From CAZVWW01 sp964631265 (GTDB lineage: Bacteria > Thermotogota > Thermotogae > MWEM01), in contig CAZVWW010000108.1 of NCBI GenBank assembly GCA_964631265.1, positions 1 through 7,668 on the forward strand: 7,668 nt of DNA. The letters are read 5' to 3'. The notes beneath the pieces were generated by a model. That model searched no databases. It was not told where the DNA came from and saw only the letters and a list, made by a program, of their open reading frames with translations. Each line of letters starts with the position of its first letter. Within the stretch, counting starts at the first letter, position 1. Position numbers and translations under genes: made by a program. This document shows positions 5,487 through 7,668 of the stretch, in pieces.

Positions 5487-6578
5487 GGTCAGTTCGACCC
5501 TACGAGCCAGAAAGCAGTCTGGCCCTCCACCGGTAATTACGGTATCGGTGGTGCCTGGGTCGGTTGCAGAATGGGGTTTGACTCCATTGTCATCCTTCCC
5601 GAGCTGATGAGCACCGAGCGCTTCGACCTGATTAAAGAATACGGCGCCAGAGTGATTCCGACCCCGGGTTGTGAATCGAATGTCAAAGAGATCTACGATA
5701 AGGCCTGGGAACTCAAACGGGAGGACCCGGAACGGGTCAGGATTATGAACCAGTTCTCCGAGTTCGGGAATTACAGGTTCCATTATTACGTGACCGGGAA
5801 CACCTTACTCGAGCTCATCGCCGAACTCCAAGAAAAGGGTATCGGGACAGGCAGGATTTCCGGACTCGTCTCATCCATGGGGTCAGGCGGTACTATTGCG
5901 TGCGCGGACCGGATCAAAGAAGTCCAGCCCCGTTCACTTGCCATTGGCTCCGAGCCCATCCAATGCCCGACGATCATGAGTAACGGGTACGGCGGACATG
6001 ATATTCAGGGAATCGGCGACAAGCATGTGACCTGGATACACAACGTTATGAATATGGATGCCATGGTGGCCGTTGATGATATTGAGTCCAAGAAGGGCCT
6101 TCAACTGCTCACCGATGAGGTTGGCAAGCAATATCTGCTCGAAGCCGGTGTGAAACGCGACGATGTGGAGAAGATGTCAGAGATATTCGGTATCTCGGGC
6201 ATCTGCAATATCCTCAGCTCCATCAAGGCAGCCAAATATTATGACATGACAGAGAAAGACACCCTCTTCACGATCGCAACGGATAACATCGACCGGTACA
6301 AGAGTGTCATGGCCGATCTCGATCAGCAATATGGAAAGATGGATGACTGTGAGGCCAAACTGCGCCATGAGATGATATTCAGAGGCGTGAAGACCGACTG
6401 GGTTCAGGAGGGTACCTACGCCACCAGAAAAAGATGGCATAATCTCAAGTACTACACCTGGGTGGAGCAGCAGGGCAAGACCGTCGAGGAACTCAACGAT
6501 GCCATGACCGAGGATTTCTGGCAGGAACAGCGGGATATGATCCCCGAGACTGACCGGCTCATGGAGCAGTACCGATAA
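5487..6578 (+). CDS. PLP-dependent cysteine synthase-like enzyme, 3' part
   Basis: The fragment is open from the gap, beginning with GQFDPTSQKAVWPSTGNYG (from 5487), and runs 363 residues to the TAA at 6576-6578. WPSTGNYGIGG is the PLP phosphate-binding loop region. SSMGSGGTIACADRIKE (near 5869-5919) matches the second glycine-rich motif of cysteine synthases. HDIQGIGDKHV (near 5998) resembles the family's IQGIG segment before the C-terminal region. The C-terminus extends about 100 residues beyond a typical cysteine synthase with many aromatic and charged residues, so it belongs to a longer, less characterised subgroup. Downstream lies a 225-base spacer before rimP, and no convincing terminator is seen before the next promoter. 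Whether this fragment and the 5' part come from the same gene copy is open. Confidence 0.82.
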   Translation, partial: GQFDPTSQKAVWPSTGNYGIGGAWVGCRMGFDSIVILPELMSTERFDLIKEYGARVIPTPGCESNVKEIYDKAWELKREDPERVRIMNQFSEFGNYRFHYYVTGNTLLELIAELQEKGIGTGRISGLVSSMGSGGTIACADRIKEVQPRSLAIGSEPIQCPTIMSNGYGGHDIQGIGDKHVTWIHNVMNMDAMVAVDDIESKKGLQLLTDEVGKQYLLEAGVKRDDVEKMSEIFGISGICNILSSIKAAKYYDMTEKDTLFTIATDNIDRYKSVMADLDQQYGKMDDCEAKLRHEMIFRGVKTDWVQEGTYATRKRWHNLKYYTWVEQQGKTVEELNDAMTEDFWQEQRDMIPETDRLMEQYR

Positions 6579-6645
6579 ACAGAATCGTTTACATTTGAAC
6601 GTTCCGGGTTTGAAAGCACCCTGAAAAAGCACGATACATGATGAG

Positions 6646-6674
6646 TTGACTAATGGATAAATTTCTGGTAAAAT
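6646..6674 (+). promoter_or_regulatory. Sigma-70 promoter for rimP-nusA
   Basis: TTGACT (6646-6651), a 17-nt spacer and TAAAAT (6669-6674) give 5/6 matches in both boxes with optimal spacing. The predicted start is near 6681, leaving a leader of about 120 nt before rimP that contains two hairpins. Bases 6579-6645 between the PLP stop and this promoter show nothing else recognisable. Confidence 0.82.
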
Positions 6675-6691
6675 ACATTAGAGCGCAAAAT

Positions 6692-6730
6692 AAATTCGAG
6701 GGCATCCGGCCCTCGGATTTTATTATTAAA
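6692..6730 (+). terminator. Leader hairpin, probable attenuator before rimP
   Basis: AAATTCGAGGGC (6692-6703) pairs with GCCCTCGGATTT (6709-6720) across the 5-nt loop ATCCG, with one G-U, and is followed by the T-rich tract TATTATT. It starts only about 10 nt after the predicted transcription start, so it can stop most transcripts early. Premature terminators upstream of rimP-nusA are known in other bacteria, which makes attenuation plausible. The U-tract is interrupted, so its strength is uncertain. Confidence 0.68.
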
Positions 6731-6740
6731 TGAGCATTAC

Positions 6741-6764
6741 AGGCGGGATATCTATTACCCGCCT
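6741..6764 (+). promoter_or_regulatory. Second leader hairpin before rimP
   Basis: AGGCGGG (6741-6747) pairs perfectly with CCCGCCT (6758-6764) around a 10-nt loop. No T-run follows, so it is not itself a terminator. It lies 27 nt upstream of the rimP Shine-Dalgarno and may be an mRNA stability or regulatory element working with the hairpin just upstream. Confidence 0.6.
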
Positions 6765-6803
6765 TCTATATTGAAAAAAAGCCCCTTCAAAGGGAGGGAT
6801 GGC

Positions 6804-7271
6804 ATGGATAACATATCAACGATCGAGGCAATGGTTAAAGAGACCGTTGAGGGTCTCGGACTGGAACTGTACGAGTTTAAATATGTGCAGTCAAAGAGGA
6901 AAAAGACGCTTAATATTGTGGTTGATCACAGTAGTCGAAGCATCAGCATTGGAGACTGCGAACGTGTTTCAAAGGCTATCGGCCCGGCCATAGATGAACA
7001 GGACTTAATCGATGGCTCCTATTTCCTGGAGGTCTCATCACCCGGTGTTGAAAGAGCCTTGAGGAAAACGGAAGATTACAGGCGATTCACGGGGGAGACG
7101 GTTAAGGTGATTATGAAAAACCCGGTTGAGAAGCGGATGGTCTTTATCGGGAAGATGAACGATTACAATGAAGAGAAAAATGAGATTACAGTCCTTGAGA
7201 GAGATTCGAAAAGAGAGTTCACCCTTTCTATCGATGAGATAAAAAAAGCGCGACTGTATTTGGAGGTTTAG
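6804..7271 (+). CDS. rimP: Ribosome maturation factor RimP
   Basis: A 155-residue cytoplasmic factor needed for late maturation of the 30S ribosomal subunit. The N-terminal domain (about 1-85) ends in the hallmark YFLEVSSPGVERALR (73-87), and the C-terminal Sm-like beta-barrel follows (about 88-155, with TGETVKVIM and the terminal KKARLYLEV). The length is usual. The ATG at 6804 is chosen because AGGGAGGG (6791-6798) lies 5 nt upstream; an in-frame TTG at 6771 would place that ribosome binding site inside the gene. The TAG stop is 1 nt before the nusA ATG, and the nusA ribosome binding site lies in the last rimP codons, so the two are coupled. The leader suggests transcription attenuation of the operon. 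Confidence 0.96.
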   Translation: MDNISTIEAMVKETVEGLGLELYEFKYVQSKRKKTLNIVVDHSSRSISIGDCERVSKAIGPAIDEQDLIDGSYFLEVSSPGVERALRKTEDYRRFTGETVKVIMKNPVEKRMVFIGKMNDYNEEKNEITVLERDSKREFTLSIDEIKKARLYLEV

Positions 7272-7272
7272 T

Positions 7273-7668
7273 ATGAATATTAATCTAATAGAAGCACTGG
7301 AACAGTTGGAAGACGAAAAGGGCATCAACAAAGATGAGGTCATCGAGGCGCTCGAAAGGGCCTTAAAAGTCTCGTATAAAAAGACATTCCAGGACGAGGA
7401 GCACGTTGAAATCAAAGTCGACAAGCTCACCGGGGAGATTGCCATCTTCCAGATATTCCAGGTGGTTGAAAATGAAGAGGATGTCGAGGACGACCGGTTT
7501 GAAATCCCCCTTAAAGAGGCGAAGAAGATCCGGCATTCGGCGAAGGTCGGAGAGGAAGTCCGAAAAAAGTTGAACGTTAAGAAATTCAACAGAATCGCCG
7601 CACAGACCGCCAAACAGGTGCTGATCCAAAAACTGCGGGAACTGGAGAAAGACAGTCTTTTCAACCAG
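7273..7668 (+). CDS. nusA: Transcription termination/antitermination factor NusA, 5' part
   Basis: The first 132 residues of NusA, open to the window edge with no stop. This is the N-terminal domain that contacts RNA polymerase near the RNA exit channel and modulates pausing. The start INLIEALEQLEDEKGINKDE and the hallmark FNRIAAQTAKQVLIQKLRE (about 107-125) are clear. The S1, KH and any acidic repeats would lie beyond the edge. The ATG at 7273 is preceded by GGAGG (7262-7266) with 6-nt spacing inside the end of rimP. Next genes outside the window are expected to be infB and rbfA, by the usual order of this operon. Confidence 0.95.
   Translation, partial: MNINLIEALEQLEDEKGINKDEVIEALERALKVSYKKTFQDEEHVEIKVDKLTGEIAIFQIFQVVENEEDVEDDRFEIPLKEAKKIRHSAKVGEEVRKKLNVKKFNRIAAQTAKQVLIQKLRELEKDSLFNQ

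Noticed and set aside
5143..6578. PLP gene as a frameshifted pseudogene
   Set aside because: The frame change coincides exactly with ten Ns of arbitrary length, and both fragments are otherwise open and well conserved, so no mutation can be inferred.
6177..6632. 151-codon minus-strand open frame
   Set aside because: It is antisense to the PLP enzyme, with shadow-type composition and no ribosome binding site or partner gene.
6653..6733. 26-codon ORF (MDKFLVKYIRAQ...) upstream of rimP, a possible leader peptide
   Set aside because: Its ATG lies inside the predicted promoter spacer, before the expected transcription start, and it has no Shine-Dalgarno. It also runs through the terminator-like hairpin.
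7038..7664. 208-codon open frame on the minus strand
   Set aside because: It is antisense to rimP and nusA, which are secure by family motifs. The Ser/Phe/Leu-rich composition is that of a shadow frame.

Overview
The window is a gene-dense bacterial chromosome segment, most likely a draft or metagenome-derived contig, since it contains a run of ten Ns. The gene set (rubrerythrin, HD-GYP phosphodiesterase, a SigH-like sigma factor, type A RNase P RNA, rimP-nusA) suggests an anaerobic or microaerophilic bacterium, perhaps of a deltaproteobacterial or neighbouring lineage. The taxonomy is inference from protein flavour only. No phage, IS element or CRISPR array is visible.

Minus-strand block, read right to left. 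Rubrerythrin (5049-4540) is followed by a strong hairpin terminator (4521-4481). Then come a Cof-type HAD phosphatase (4459-3629), RNase P RNA (about 3619-3315), a SigH-like sigma factor (3278-2604), a lysine-rich-tailed single-pass membrane protein of unknown function (2607-1786, ATGA overlap with the sigma gene), an 80-residue protein with a cysteine-rich tail (1756-1514) and a membrane-anchored HD-GYP protein (1504-236, TTG start). The last four look like one operon and could be an undescribed regulatory cassette. A separate tRNA-Gly(CCC) unit follows. Its near-consensus promoter lies across the end of the HD-GYP gene, and it ends in a palindromic terminator. The outermost 80 bases hold nested inverted repeats that look REP-like.

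Plus-strand block. Divergent from rubrerythrin is a PLP-dependent cysteine synthase-like gene (5143-6578), interrupted by the ten Ns. The sequences on either side of the gap encode two different versions of the same short protein segment. This points to a misjoin, overlapping divergent contigs or collapsed tandem paralogues rather than a true frameshift. The rubrerythrin/PLP intergenic region carries a perfect 10-bp inverted repeat that embeds two back-to-back extended -10 promoters. After the PLP gene come a consensus promoter and a leader with two hairpins (probable attenuation), then rimP (6804-7271) and the 5' part of nusA (7273 to the window end), the start of the usual rimP-nusA-infB transcription/translation operon.

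The window therefore combines housekeeping RNA and translation genes (rnpB, tRNA-Gly, rimP, nusA) with a sigma/HD-GYP signalling block and an oxidative-stress/PLP divergon. The best candidates for something new are the sigma-to-HD-GYP cassette, the symmetric divergent promoter and the anomaly at the N gap.
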